Assembly (NCBI RefSeq): GCF_003054045.1 | Contig: NZ_QBKH01000005.1 | Span: 186,001 to 250,000, forward strand | Reading direction: 5' to 3' | DNA length: 64,000 bases | DNA from: Sphingobacterium faecium | Lineage (GTDB): Bacteria > Bacteroidota > Bacteroidia > Sphingobacteriales > Sphingobacteriaceae | In this document: positions 1 to 8,577 of the stretch, one piece after another | Numbering within the stretch: position 1 is the stretch's first letter | How the letters are laid out: each line of letters begins with the position of its first letter | Program-made: the position numbers and the translations under genes | The notes under the pieces: generated by a model | Told to the model about the DNA's origin: nothing | The model's database searches: none | The model's input: the letters and a program-made list of their open reading frames with translations, nothing else

Positions 1-459
1 CGTATAAGCCAAGCTTCACGAGATCCCAAATTATACTTTGATCCTACCCGCGCCCATCTCGCTGATCTGCTTATCCAATATGCAGAACAAAAAAAGTCCA
101 TCAAACCAAAACCCATAGAAACACCCGAAACCAAACTAGAAGAAGTTAATAAGCCAGAAGAAGTTTTGAAACCGGTAGGAATACCGACGCAATTGTTTGC
201 GAGCCATATCAATCTATTTACGCATTACATGCATCTTGCTGACGTGTACCCCGAAGATATGAGCAAGCGTGAAGTCTGTTCATATGTTTCCACTTGTGTC
301 CGCACCAAACGTGGGCATTTGGTATCCAAAGATAGTCTGGAAAAATTCGATAGACAAAAACTGGAAAGTGGAGCTACTCATGTCCACGGCATTTTTAAAA
401 AAATGCTGCAGGCTATAGAGCGTGATTTTGACCATTTGGGCGGAAAAAATCGTCGATAA
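1..459 (+). CDS. C-terminal part of a hypothetical protein (5' end outside window)
   Basis: The reading frame is open from base 1 to the TAA at 457-459, so the gene starts before the window. The visible 152 codons fall into three parts: a short folded stretch, a proline/glutamate/lysine-rich linker at about residues 33-60 of the visible part, and a basic alpha-helical C-terminus. A TTG at 166 could act as an internal start but lies inside the linker, so it is probably not the true start. I do not recognise the family. A hairpin about 60 bp downstream (521-558) probably ends the transcript. Confidence 0.6.
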   Translation, partial: RISQASRDPKLYFDPTRAHLADLLIQYAEQKKSIKPKPIETPETKLEEVNKPEEVLKPVGIPTQLFASHINLFTHYMHLADVYPEDMSKREVCSYVSTCVRTKRGHLVSKDSLEKFDRQKLESGATHVHGIFKKMLQAIERDFDHLGGKNRR

Positions 460-520
460 ATTGAAAAAACAGTAAAAATCGGGGGAATCCCAACCTGATT
501 TCCCATTTTCATCCCACATC

Positions 521-560
521 AAGGTCCATATTCAAGCGTGTTACGCTTGAATGACCTTTT
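521..560 (+). terminator. Hairpin terminator
   Basis: The stem AAGGTC...ATTCAAGCG pairs with CGCTTGAAT/GACCTT across a five-base loop, with a three-base bulge on the 5' side, and is followed by TTTTA. It lies 60 bp after the stop at 459. Confidence 0.6.
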
Positions 561-1030
561 ATAGCAAGAATCTATTCTATGCCAATTTCACCTCATTTCT
601 CCCCTTTGCTAAAAGGGAGCTCATTTTAAAGTCCTTTTAAACAGGTTTCATAAACAAAAAGTCTCCCCTCCAAAATGTTCGTTTTCGTATTAGTTTTGAA
701 TCGAAGCGTATGAAACCAGGATTTCAAAAGCATTGCAAAGGTGAAGACATTCAGCAGAAGAGCGGGAAAATTCATGCAGGAAATAGAAATGAATAAGAAA
801 TGATATAAAAATAAAACAGAAAAAATTAGAAAAGGTCACAACATAGGTTTGTGCCATTCCTAAAATTGGAAACCAGCCAAATAAAAAAATGAAAACAAAT
901 TGATTGGCCAAATAAGGAGTCCAGACGCCAATTCAAAATGCAGCACTCTGATAGTTGGAGACTGTGGGGCCAGTACGTCAAAAGCGCTACTGTGATCAAT
1001 TAACCTAATGATAATTTAACTTAAAACAAA
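561..1030. other. Intergenic stretch without a convincing gene
   Basis: A 73-codon minus-strand frame exists at 690-911, but its hydrophobic, low-complexity translation has no recognisable signal peptide or family. I do not call it. The last 60 bp is AT-rich leader for the small gene at 1031. Confidence 0.5.
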
Positions 1031-1243
1031 ATGGCAACATTTCAGTTGAATAACCCTAGTAACCCTGGAGATCCAGCAAGTTACTCATTGGGAACGCCAC
1101 CTTGTTCAGGAAATAATCAGATCTGTACCATTGAAGCACCAAATGCAGGTGGTGTTCCTACCATTTCAAATGCGCTACGCAATGAAATGTTACAAGCTCT
1201 GAATACGAGAACAAGTACAACAAATGTAAAATTAAAAGCTTAA
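1031..1243 (+). CDS. Small two-cysteine protein, 70 aa, linked to a SusC/D locus
   Basis: The 70-codon frame starts with ATG after an A-rich leader. The product is Asn/Pro/Gly-rich at its N-terminus, has two cysteines eight residues apart (PPC...QIC, residues 25 and 32) and a short helical C-terminus. No signal peptide or membrane segment is visible. Bacteroidota SusC/D loci often carry small proteins with a similar Cys-pair followed by a conserved tail (DUF6520-like), but those usually have a signal peptide, so the family assignment is open. It converges on the TlpA-like gene at 1312-2523. The thioredoxin-type neighbour makes a redox link conceivable, but that is inference. Confidence 0.6.
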   Translation: MATFQLNNPSNPGDPASYSLGTPPCSGNNQICTIEAPNAGGVPTISNALRNEMLQALNTRTSTTNVKLKA

Positions 1244-1311
1244 ATAAGATTTTAATTATTGCATTTAATACGAAAGAGCTATCAAAAAAATGATAGCTCT
1301 TTCCACTAATT

Positions 1312-2523
1312 TTACTCAATAACAAAACATGGTATTTCCTTCTCCTCCTCAACAAGTAAAAAGCCAAATTCCTTGAGACTGCGTTGCATCTCAGTAAAAT
1401 CAGAGAATCCCTTAAAAGCATACTTATTAAGATTTTTAGATTCGTTTATAATCGGAGGCCTATCTGCATTCAAGTCAAGCATAAATGCAAAATCATCTAT
1501 TGTTTGCCCATTATCATCCGGTTTGCCGATATTCTTTCCTTCATCTTTGATCACCCAGCATTTTACAGTCTTTAATTCAATAGCTGTTCTGACTCCAAGT
1601 TTTAGCTCCAGATCCCGGATCATGGCAAGCACTCTTTTCTTTTCATCTAGCTCCAGATCAAAATTAGCTTCATAACTTATGCCATAATTTCGGCGCCATA
1701 TTTCCTGATATCTTGAGCGTTCTTCTTTAAACAAGAATCGCTCTTTATCAGACCGCTCAATCATAATGCGGCTGTCTTTCATATAAGGTATTTCACTAAC
1801 CCTTCCATAACACGAAAGAAAAGCAGGAATTATACCTGCGTTTACAATATACTCCCGCACCTCACGTTGCACACTGTCCACTTCTTGACTAAATTTTGGA
1901 TATGCGCCTTCAATATAACCGGTAAGAAATGAATACTTACCCTTCTGACTTTTTATCAGCGGTATCCCATAATCGAACACCAGGTAATCATCTTTAACCG
2001 GCAGCTCAATTGCTCCATTCTCAAACACTTTATTAACCATCGCCTGATCTACAAACTCAGAATAAGTGATGGCAATCACCTTTCCCTTATAGACCCAGAC
2101 CATATGCGAAACAGTCTGATGCGGAAAATAGGTTGACCATAATTTATCTTCTACCACATAATCCAATTTATTAGCTTTAAATACTTCGTTGTGCGCACGA
2201 AAAGCTGCTGCTCGACTTTTCTTCTCACCAGAGATGGATATTATCTTTAATCTACCCTTATTTTCCTCCTCCAATTTATTTAACCGGAGCAGTGTCGCAA
2301 TACAGCTGCTACATGAAGTATCCATAAAATCTAGAATAACCAACTCTTCAGGAAGTTGTTTGACCGTGCCAATACTTTTTCCATCTAGAGTTGTACCTAA
2401 AGCATCGGACGGGACTTGTTCACCGATTTGAATTGTTTTTTGCGCTGTATCTTTTTCAGATTCACGCTCTTGTGCCAGCAGAAAAACTGGCAGAAAACAT
2501 AATAAATAACATAAATTTTTCAT
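1312..2523 (-). CDS. TlpA-like thioredoxin-fold protein, exported
   Basis: The 403-aa protein starts with a signal peptide (about residues 1-18, ending LLAQ). The N-terminal half is a TlpA/AhpC-like thioredoxin domain with a C71-S-S-C74 active site directly after the strand LVILDFMDTS. Such proteins act in the periplasm as thiol-disulfide reductases. The C-terminal half (about 190-403) is not a known domain to me. Its start codon lies one base after the SusD stop, so the three genes SusC-SusD-TlpA look like one operon. Proteins of this type often follow SusC/D pairs in Sphingobacteriaceae. The substrate cannot be read from the sequence. Confidence 0.85.
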   Translation of the reverse strand: MKNLCYLLCFLPVFLLAQERESEKDTAQKTIQIGEQVPSDALGTTLDGKSIGTVKQLPEELVILDFMDTSCSSCIATLLRLNKLEEENKGRLKIISISGEKKSRAAAFRAHNEVFKANKLDYVVEDKLWSTYFPHQTVSHMVWVYKGKVIAITYSEFVDQAMVNKVFENGAIELPVKDDYLVFDYGIPLIKSQKGKYSFLTGYIEGAYPKFSQEVDSVQREVREYIVNAGIIPAFLSCYGRVSEIPYMKDSRIMIERSDKERFLFKEERSRYQEIWRRNYGISYEANFDLELDEKKRVLAMIRDLELKLGVRTAIELKTVKCWVIKDEGKNIGKPDDNGQTIDDFAFMLDLNADRPPIINESKNLNKYAFKGFSDFTEMQRSLKEFGFLLVEEEKEIPCFVIE

Positions 2524-2524
2524 A

Positions 2525-3883
2525 CTATCGTATCGTTTGTGTAAGTGTGGAATTATTGATGATTTCCTGAGGGATCAGAAACGTATAAAAAGGATCGTTA
2601 GGTAATAACTGATACTCCTTATCTCCTATCTGACGTGTTAATACAGTTGCTGTCTGGCTGTTTAAATTCAGACGTTTCAGATCGGGCCATCTTCTCTGGC
2701 GCATCACCAGTTCTTTCCTCCGTTCTTCTAAAATGAGCTGGAGCAATTGAGCTGGATCCTGTATCTCGATGGGTTCAAACGTGCTACTACGATACCGTTT
2801 CTCCAATAAACTATTGAGCGATGTAAGTGCTTCACTAATCTGATTTGATCGCACCAAACATTCAGCTTTTGTCAAGATCAATTCATCTACCGCAAGACCG
2901 CTGAATGGAGCTTGATTAAACTCGCCATCATAATTCCCTTTGAATGAATAAGTATTGTCTTCATTCTCCATAAATAATAGATTTTTCCGGAGATCATGAT
3001 CTGCATAGCTTTGAAGAAAATCAGGAGCCACTTTCCAAACTGTGTAATAATACGTATAGGTTCCTGTTGAGATGGCCTGAAAGATCACTTCCTCGTTAAA
3101 CTGTTTAAATGGACTCTCCTCCTCTGTTCTTAACGTATTATAGTCCATAAGCTTACTGTTATTTATTAGCGCCTTATTGGTATAGCGCAAAGCCTTTTCA
3201 TAATCCTGCATATAGAGGTAGATTCTGGAGAGCAATGCCGCTGCCGCAGTTTTAGATGGCCTCGAAGGTAATCCATTTACCATGGGCAACAGGTTTTCGG
3301 CCTGCTCCAGATCTTGTAATAGCAGATCAAAATATTCCTTCAACGTGACCCGTACACTTTTTTCTTCCACATTGGGAGTGGTACGATATGGTAAAGCAGG
3401 CAAATCTGCATTAGACCCATCTTTTTTTGGAACAGGTGCGAATATCTCTGCTAAGCTAAACAAAGCATAAGCTCTGTAAAAGTACGACGCACCTTCCAGT
3501 TGCTCACGTCTATTCCCGGCAGATAATTCTTTCAATATGGATAATACTTGGTTAGCAATGAAGACGGTTTGATAAGGTGATGCCCATTGCGTGATGATCG
3601 GGCTTGTTTCCTTATCCCAGATATAAAGCATACGATCCTCGTAATCTCCTAAGCTGCTCCAATTCTCCTGATTTATCGAGAAGTTATCCGCACAAAGTTC
3701 TCCAACATAAGGATATCCCGTATTGACGGTGCCATATCCGTCAAGCAAAGCTTGACAGTCCTCAAACGTATTGGGGATGGCTAATTTAGTATCAGGTTTT
3801 GTTTCCAAAAAATTACTGCAAGACTGTAGGCAGAGTAAGATCATGCCCAACAGAATTCGATTGTATAGTAGATGATAATTCAT
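2525..3883 (-). CDS. SusD/RagB-type nutrient-binding lipoprotein
   Basis: The 452-aa protein has a lipoprotein signal peptide with lipobox LQSC (Cys22). Next comes the typical SusD opening NFLETKPDTKLAIPNTFEDC. TPR-like helices fill the middle, including KAALLSRIYLYMQDYEKAL-type segments around residues 210-235. The C-terminus ends in the family-typical region ILEERRKELVMRQRRWPDLKR. SusD lipoproteins sit on the outer face of the outer membrane as a lid over the SusC barrel. The gene follows SusC by 11 bp and is translated with it. Length is normal. The substrate class (glycan or peptide) is not evident. Confidence 0.92.
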   Translation of the reverse strand: MNYHLLYNRILLGMILLCLQSCSNFLETKPDTKLAIPNTFEDCQALLDGYGTVNTGYPYVGELCADNFSINQENWSSLGDYEDRMLYIWDKETSPIITQWASPYQTVFIANQVLSILKELSAGNRREQLEGASYFYRAYALFSLAEIFAPVPKKDGSNADLPALPYRTTPNVEEKSVRVTLKEYFDLLLQDLEQAENLLPMVNGLPSRPSKTAAAALLSRIYLYMQDYEKALRYTNKALINNSKLMDYNTLRTEEESPFKQFNEEVIFQAISTGTYTYYYTVWKVAPDFLQSYADHDLRKNLLFMENEDNTYSFKGNYDGEFNQAPFSGLAVDELILTKAECLVRSNQISEALTSLNSLLEKRYRSSTFEPIEIQDPAQLLQLILEERRKELVMRQRRWPDLKRLNLNSQTATVLTRQIGDKEYQLLPNDPFYTFLIPQEIINNSTLTQTIR

Positions 3884-3894
3884 AAATTTTAGTG

Positions 3895-6800
3895 TTAAAA
3901 TGATGCCTTAGCACCTATTGTATAAAGCCTAGGTGTAGGGATCAAGAAGTTAAAATCAGGATCGTTTTTATATTTTGATTTACGCCATAATATCAGATTC
4001 AGATGGTCGGCGTTTAAATAAAACTGCATCGATTTGACTGTTTTGGATTGTAGGTTCATCTGATACTGTAAGTTAATATCTTTTAATCTGATATGGTCAG
4101 CCGGCTCGATTAAGACCTCCGAATTTTGATAAAACTGATCTCTTTGATAGTTTAGCGGATATATTAATGCGGGCACATGGGTATGCAGCTCATCTCCAGG
4201 TTTTTTCCATCGTCGATCAAAATCATCATGCATCTGCCAGTATTGCGCTAATCCATTATATTGAATACTTTGACGCTTGTAGAAATACTTAAATTTATAT
4301 TGAAGATTGGCTCTCAAAGACCATGATCGCCATGAAATAGTATTTGCTATAAACCCAGAATAGATCGGTAAACTAGATCCCATATATCTGACATCGTCTA
4401 TACCGACAGACATGATCTTAGAATAATCTTGGGATACCTCACCATTATAATAGCCCATCGGTGCACCCGTACTGTGATCCAGGCCTGCAAATCGAAATGC
4501 ATATAGACCATATAAATCTCTACCCACAACTGGATTTGGTGCTGTTGCAGCCCACATATAACTCGATACACTCGAATGTTTGTAATTATACTTGGTCACC
4601 ACACTTTTTCCGTAGCTAAATATCAGATTTGAATTCCATTTAAAATCTCCCGATACAACGTTGGTACTTTGCAGGTTGAGCTCAAAACCTTTATTTTTAA
4701 AATTAGCGATATTGACTGCCTGTGTATAAAAACCAGTTGTGGGGTCAATATTGGCCAATGCCACCAGATCTTTTGCCTCTTTGTTATAAAATTCTACACT
4801 TCCATGTAGACGACCACTGGTCATAGCAAAATCTATCCCCATATTAAACATGCCGACACGTTCGGCACGGTAATCTGGATTTGGAGGATTGACCATGTAA
4901 GCATTTGTGTATCCTGTATAAGGAAAAACACCATCGTAAGCAATGGTTGGATAAGCATATATCTGGGTAGTGACATTACCATTTACGCCATAAGTGGTCC
5001 GAAGTTTTAGGTAAGAAAACGTGCCTTTAGGAAAGTAGTCCTCTTTACTGATTTCATAAGCAGCACCCAGTGACCAAAGCGGTTGCCATTTACGGTTAGA
5101 TGCCACGCCAAATAGATTTGCAGCATCGCGACGTATACTCCCAGAAAATACATATCGATTATGAAGCGTATAAGATCCGTTCATAAAAAGAGAAACGAAG
5201 CGTTGCTTATATTCCTCGATCTTATTGTCATTCCATATTTGCGCTCTCCCCTGAAGTCCATTTAACAAAGGAAAACTTGTTTTAAAATCTACGGGAGAAA
5301 ATTCAATACGATCCGCATCATACCCATATAATCTGTAACCTTCGATCCGGCTGTCCATACTTTTTACTTCTGTCCCTGCTAATACATTCAAAACACCAGC
5401 ACCTAGTGTTTGATCGAAAGTTGCTGTTGTTCTGATATAATGTGAAGCCAGATCGCCAATCCTTTGGCTATAAATAGCACCCATGGGTACATTGTAGGTT
5501 AAGGTATTCGGAGTGAATTGTGTATATAAATTGATATAATGTTGGGTAAAATATGAGTCGAGCGACTCCATATCGGTCGTCTTGCTCAAAGACCGCTGAT
5601 ATTGATAAGAGGCATCGAGCTGCCAAGCATTGCTGAGTTTATAATGGGCGGCAAGACTCATTGTGGCATCACTAACACGTGCCCGATTTTTACTTGCATA
5701 TATTTCATTCATGATATTGTAGCGCTCGGGCAACAGGCGTCCACCGGCAAGCGTATCTATATAAGACTTCCTAAAAGTCACAGTTTCAAGATCTATTCCA
5801 TTGCCCTGATCATCCACCAGGCGAACGTAAGGATAAAATGATTTTCCTGCACCTGAATACAGCGACCCATAATCCACTTTAGAAGCATTTCCTTGTCCCT
5901 GCTTTCCATTATCGGAAAAGCCTATACTCAGATCAACCGAAAACCGATCTGAAGGACGCATGCTGCTTACAAATTTTGCACTAATGCGATCAGATTGATT
6001 ATTTTTGATATTTTCTAGAGATTTGTCAAATCCCAAACTTGCCCTAAAATCAATTTTCTTACTTCCGTACGATAGACCCGCAAAATATTGTTGGACGATA
6101 TTGTTATGGTATATGTACTTCATATAATCCTCTCGAACATCATTTTTCTCCAAAGCACTCTTTTGATTCTGATAGCTTTCCGAATCAATTTTTCCTGAAC
6201 GAAGTTTATTTAATAGAGAAACAATCGGCGATATCGTGTAATCCGGATAGTTGATCATCCAATCGTAGTAGTTGTTGTCAAATAAAAATTCTTCTGCTTC
6301 TATAAAACTTTTACTGGACATATGAGGCAGCTTGTAGATATCTGGCTTTTGTCCTATTTGTAGATTTGAACTGATTTCCAATTGCATACGATCTAATTTG
6401 CTTCCCGATTTGGAAGTTAAAACAATCACCCCATTGCCAGATCTTGTACCCCATATTGAAGCAGCAGCGGCATCTTTCAGTATGGTTATGTTTTCAATAT
6501 CATTGGGATTGATATTACTTAGATCACCTTCGTAAGGAAAATTATCTAGGATAATGAGCGGACTCCAAGCACCTAAAAAAGTAGAATTACCTCTTTGATA
6601 GATTTGCTCCTCAGGTTTCAAATTTGAGACACGTTTTTCAAATCGAAGCGATGGCGATAATCCTTCCAATCGATTAATAAAATGAGATGATTTACTGATA
6701 TTTAACTGTTCGTTATTGATGACTTCAAAGCTCCCGGTCGCTCTTTCCTTTGGTATTTTCTGGTACCCTGTAGACACCACTTCCACCTCATCCAGTTGAT

Positions 6801-8466
6801 TTTCCAAAGGAGTTAGTTGCACATGCAATGGTACACCTGCGGTATAATCCAGCTCTACGGTTTTGTAACCGACAGAGGTCAATTTCACTTTGCCATTTCG
6901 CTGTGGAACCATGATGCTAAATGCACCATCTTTGTTAGTCGAAGTCTTCACCTGACCCGCTTCAACACGCACAGATACAGCCTGTAAGGGCTTCTTATCT
7001 ACAGCAGAAATAACAGTACCCTGTAAACTATAGCTTGTTTTCGTCTGCGCCTGGCTTGCTCCTGCGCCAAAGGTCATCACGAGCAGTGCGATCATCGAAA
7101 CGGAAAATTTAGATTTTAACAAAAAATCCTTGCGGCATGCATTCAATACATCCTGAATAGCTCCAACCTTTTTAGTTAAGAAGCGTTTTAAGCGATTTGA
7201 ACGACTATTAATCCAAAACCACTCAGATGCCTGACAAAATATATTGGATCGCTTAAAAGCGCTTATTTGAGATAAAGCATTCTTCCAGTAATGATCAAGT
7301 ATAGATGAAGCATAGATAGTGCGTTGATAGTGCATGGATAGTGTATCAATGGGTACCGTTTTACGCACTATCCATGCTTGACCATTACTTAGCATATGCA
7401 CTACGCATGCTTGGGAGATACATGAACAACGGTGTTCCCATGCTGGTCTAGGCTCCGCCTGTAGATCCTCGGCCGAGCTACTGGCTTTAGTACCTCTTTG
7501 GTACCTTCTCAGTAGCTTCTCCGTACATTCTCGGTACAGGATTGGTACACTCCCCGTGAATAACCCGTACACTAACGGTACACTCTTGGCCACTTTGAAA
7601 ACTACTTTTTGCATCAAAATCAACAAAAAAGACAAAAAGCCTATTTGGATCTGATTCGTACTTTGTTTTAACCTTGTTCGTACCTTGTTATAAACTTTCT
7701 TGTCCCTGCACAGCAGTTGCAAAGTCCCTGCACCGTCCATTTCCCGGCTCAGGGACGGGAAAAAGGCGGTGCAGAAGCGGTGTAAAGACGGCTTTCGGTA
7801 AAACAGGGTGCGAATCTGATATGGAGCTGGTATGGATCCGGTTGCTGCCAAAAACTGCTCCGAAACATCCATTTGACTATTTACTGTATTTCTTCGACCT
7901 TTTTTCGCCCTTTGTTCCAGCCTTGTTCTACCTCCACGCAAGTCCGCTTCGAGGTGGCTTCGAGTTTTCCCCCACTTCCGTCGAAGCGGACTCGAAGCCC
8001 ACTGGGAGCCCACTCGTAGCGACCTAGAAGATGGGGCGAAGTTGGTTGGGAAAAGATCAGAATTTATTCTTTTTGATATTTTTTGTTCGAGTCCGCTTCG
8101 AGCGCTGTTCGAGTCGGCTTTGACACGTGTTCGACACTCCTTCGAGTCTTGTTCGGGTGCTGTTCGACTGCGCTTCGACCGGCCTTCGGGAACTTGCCGA
8201 ACAGCAGTCGAAGAACTGCCGAATGATTTCCGAATCAGCCCCGAACCTGTCCCATCATTATCCCGAACGTTTGTCGAGCCATCATCAAGGGCGTATGGAT
8301 TACTAAAATCATCATTAGTTGCTTGTGCAATAGTATTTTTTAGTGCATCTTTAGTGGCAGTATATGCTGCCTGATTTATGCGCAACAGCGCGCCCTCCTT
8401 TGCAGGCTTAAATAGCTTTTGGAGATATCCCCAAAGCTTGTTGATATATAGATTTTTGATGTTCAT
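3895..8466 (-). CDS. SusC/RagA TonB-dependent receptor with a ~450-codon upstream extension
   Basis: The continuous frame is 1523 codons. The receptor proper begins near residue 445: a signal peptide (KSKFSVSMIALLVMTFGAG, cleavage near SQAQ at about 474), a carboxypeptidase-regulatory-like domain (about 476-560), the TonB-box/plug region (EVEVVSTGYQ onward, about 565-690) and a 22-strand-type barrel ending in a terminal Phe (GAKASF). Normal SusC proteins are about 1000-1100 aa, so the first ~450 residues are extra. Residues 1-75 look like ordinary protein. Residues ~63-390 are encoded by 11-bp-phased repeat arrays and are Arg/Ser-rich with no fold I can see. Residues ~390-455 again look ordinary. 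M458 (7095) is the nearest ATG to the signal sequence but would drop its Lys-rich n-region, and the previous in-frame ATG is M378. So either translation runs in from upstream or a non-ATG start is used. Confidence 0.85.
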   Translation of the reverse strand: MNIKNLYINKLWGYLQKLFKPAKEGALLRINQAAYTATKDALKNTIAQATNDDFSNPYALDDGSTNVRDNDGTGSGLIRKSFGSSSTAVRQVPEGRSKRSRTAPEQDSKECRTRVKADSNSARSGLEQKISKRINSDLFPTNFAPSSRSLRVGSQWASSPLRRKWGKTRSHLEADLRGGRTRLEQRAKKGRRNTVNSQMDVSEQFLAATGSIPAPYQIRTLFYRKPSLHRFCTAFFPSLSREMDGAGTLQLLCRDKKVYNKVRTRLKQSTNQIQIGFLSFLLILMQKVVFKVAKSVPLVYGLFTGSVPILYRECTEKLLRRYQRGTKASSSAEDLQAEPRPAWEHRCSCISQACVVHMLSNGQAWIVRKTVPIDTLSMHYQRTIYASSILDHYWKNALSQISAFKRSNIFCQASEWFWINSRSNRLKRFLTKKVGAIQDVLNACRKDFLLKSKFSVSMIALLVMTFGAGASQAQTKTSYSLQGTVISAVDKKPLQAVSVRVEAGQVKTSTNKDGAFSIMVPQRNGKVKLTSVGYKTVELDYTAGVPLHVQLTPLENQLDEVEVVSTGYQKIPKERATGSFEVINNEQLNISKSSHFINRLEGLSPSLRFEKRVSNLKPEEQIYQRGNSTFLGAWSPLIILDNFPYEGDLSNINPNDIENITILKDAAAASIWGTRSGNGVIVLTSKSGSKLDRMQLEISSNLQIGQKPDIYKLPHMSSKSFIEAEEFLFDNNYYDWMINYPDYTISPIVSLLNKLRSGKIDSESYQNQKSALEKNDVREDYMKYIYHNNIVQQYFAGLSYGSKKIDFRASLGFDKSLENIKNNQSDRISAKFVSSMRPSDRFSVDLSIGFSDNGKQGQGNASKVDYGSLYSGAGKSFYPYVRLVDDQGNGIDLETVTFRKSYIDTLAGGRLLPERYNIMNEIYASKNRARVSDATMSLAAHYKLSNAWQLDASYQYQRSLSKTTDMESLDSYFTQHYINLYTQFTPNTLTYNVPMGAIYSQRIGDLASHYIRTTATFDQTLGAGVLNVLAGTEVKSMDSRIEGYRLYGYDADRIEFSPVDFKTSFPLLNGLQGRAQIWNDNKIEEYKQRFVSLFMNGSYTLHNRYVFSGSIRRDAANLFGVASNRKWQPLWSLGAAYEISKEDYFPKGTFSYLKLRTTYGVNGNVTTQIYAYPTIAYDGVFPYTGYTNAYMVNPPNPDYRAERVGMFNMGIDFAMTSGRLHGSVEFYNKEAKDLVALANIDPTTGFYTQAVNIANFKNKGFELNLQSTNVVSGDFKWNSNLIFSYGKSVVTKYNYKHSSVSSYMWAATAPNPVVGRDLYGLYAFRFAGLDHSTGAPMGYYNGEVSQDYSKIMSVGIDDVRYMGSSLPIYSGFIANTISWRSWSLRANLQYKFKYFYKRQSIQYNGLAQYWQMHDDFDRRWKKPGDELHTHVPALIYPLNYQRDQFYQNSEVLIEPADHIRLKDINLQYQMNLQSKTVKSMQFYLNADHLNLILWRKSKYKNDPDFNFLIPTPRLYTIGAKASF
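7293..7443. repeat. 11-bp phased array A (core GATAGTGC / ATGC)
   Basis: GATAGTGC occurs at 7315 and 7326 and GATAGTGT at 7337, preceded at 11-bp steps by the weaker copies GATGAAGC (7304) and GATCAAGT (7293). In the second half the complementary type appears in 11-bp phase: ATCCATGC (7370), GCATATGC (7392), ACGCATGC (7403), TCCCATGC (7436). GCATGGATAGTG (7332-7343) and CACTATCCATGC (7366-7377) form a perfect 12-bp inverted repeat. It lies inside the SusC reading frame at about residues 341-392. Confidence 0.8.
7490..7588. repeat. 11-bp phased array B (core GTAC)
   Basis: GTAC starts at 7490, 7501, 7523, 7534, 7545, 7567 and 7578, with the variants GTAG at 7512 and GTGA at 7556. That is nine units at exact 11-bp spacing. 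The seven bases between cores vary freely. The self-complementary core gives no strand preference. Encodes about residues 293-326 of the SusC frame. Confidence 0.88.
7655..7840. repeat. 11-bp phased array C (cores CTTG/CTGC, then CGG, then TATGGA)
   Basis: TTTG/CTTG/CTTT/CTGC/TTGC cores start at 7662, 7673, 7684, 7695, 7706, 7717 and 7728. CGG then recurs at 7745, 7756, 7767, 7778 and 7789, followed by TATGGA at 7820 and 7831. Every step inside each series is 11 bp. The series CCCTGC...CCGTCC and GGGACGG...GGCGGTGCAG are roughly complementary, so the array again has two opposed halves. Confidence 0.75.
7893..8040. repeat. 11-bp phased array D (core TTCGA then TCGAA)
   Basis: TTCGA-type cores start at 7893, 7904, 7915, 7926, 7948 and 7959. 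TCGAA-type cores follow at 7981, 7992, 8003, 8014, 8025 and 8036, some degenerate, with the phase shifted by one base between halves. Two perfect 10-bp inverted pairs interlock: TCCGCTTCGA (7943-7952) with TCGAAGCGGA (7981-7990), and GGCTTCGAGT (7956-7965) with ACTCGAAGCC (7990-7999). The order is A-B-A'-B', so they cannot both be nested in one simple hairpin. Confidence 0.85.
8086..8278. repeat. 11-bp phased array E, 18 units (core TTCGA then CCGAA)
   Basis: TTCGA/TTCGG/TTTGA cores start at 8086, 8097, 8108, 8119, 8130, 8141, 8152, 8163, 8174 and 8185, ten in a row without a phase error. CCGAA/TCGAA cores continue at 8197, 8208, 8219, 8230, 8241, 8263 and 8274 (8252 is degenerate). The central YCGA stays in the same 11-bp phase across the switch, so one half of a TTCGAA palindrome is kept in the first part and the other half in the second. 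Encodes residues ~63-128 of the SusC frame. Confidence 0.92.
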
Positions 8467-8507
8467 TTTGGTCTTTTTTTTATCAAGTTTCCCTGCTCCG
8501 TTTGATA

Positions 8508-8543
8508 CCGAGGGTTGATCAGGTCATCAATTTTATCCCTCGG
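8508..8543. promoter_or_regulatory. Imperfect hairpin between the 224-codon gene and SusC
   Basis: CCGAGGG (8508-8514) pairs with CCCTCGG (8537-8543). TTGAT and ATCAA form an inner helix with unpaired bases between the two. There is no T-run on either side in the direction of transcription, so it looks like a leader structure rather than a terminator. Confidence 0.4.
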
Positions 8544-8577
8544 CAGCATCCGGAATTCACAGGTAGAAACTATCTTT

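Noticed and set aside
690..911. 73-codon minus-strand frame with hydrophobic N-terminus
   Set aside because: Phe-rich, low-complexity translation with no proper signal-peptide n-region or following domain; likely chance.
8086..8278. CRISPR array
   Set aside because: Units are 11 bp with a 4-5 base core and no constant repeat or spacers of 25-40 bp; no cas gene is near.
7674..8374. Two long plus-strand frames (7674-8027 and 8042-8374) opposite the SusC extension
   Set aside because: Their translations have no recognisable fold or start signal. They exist because the repeat arrays contain few stops on either strand.
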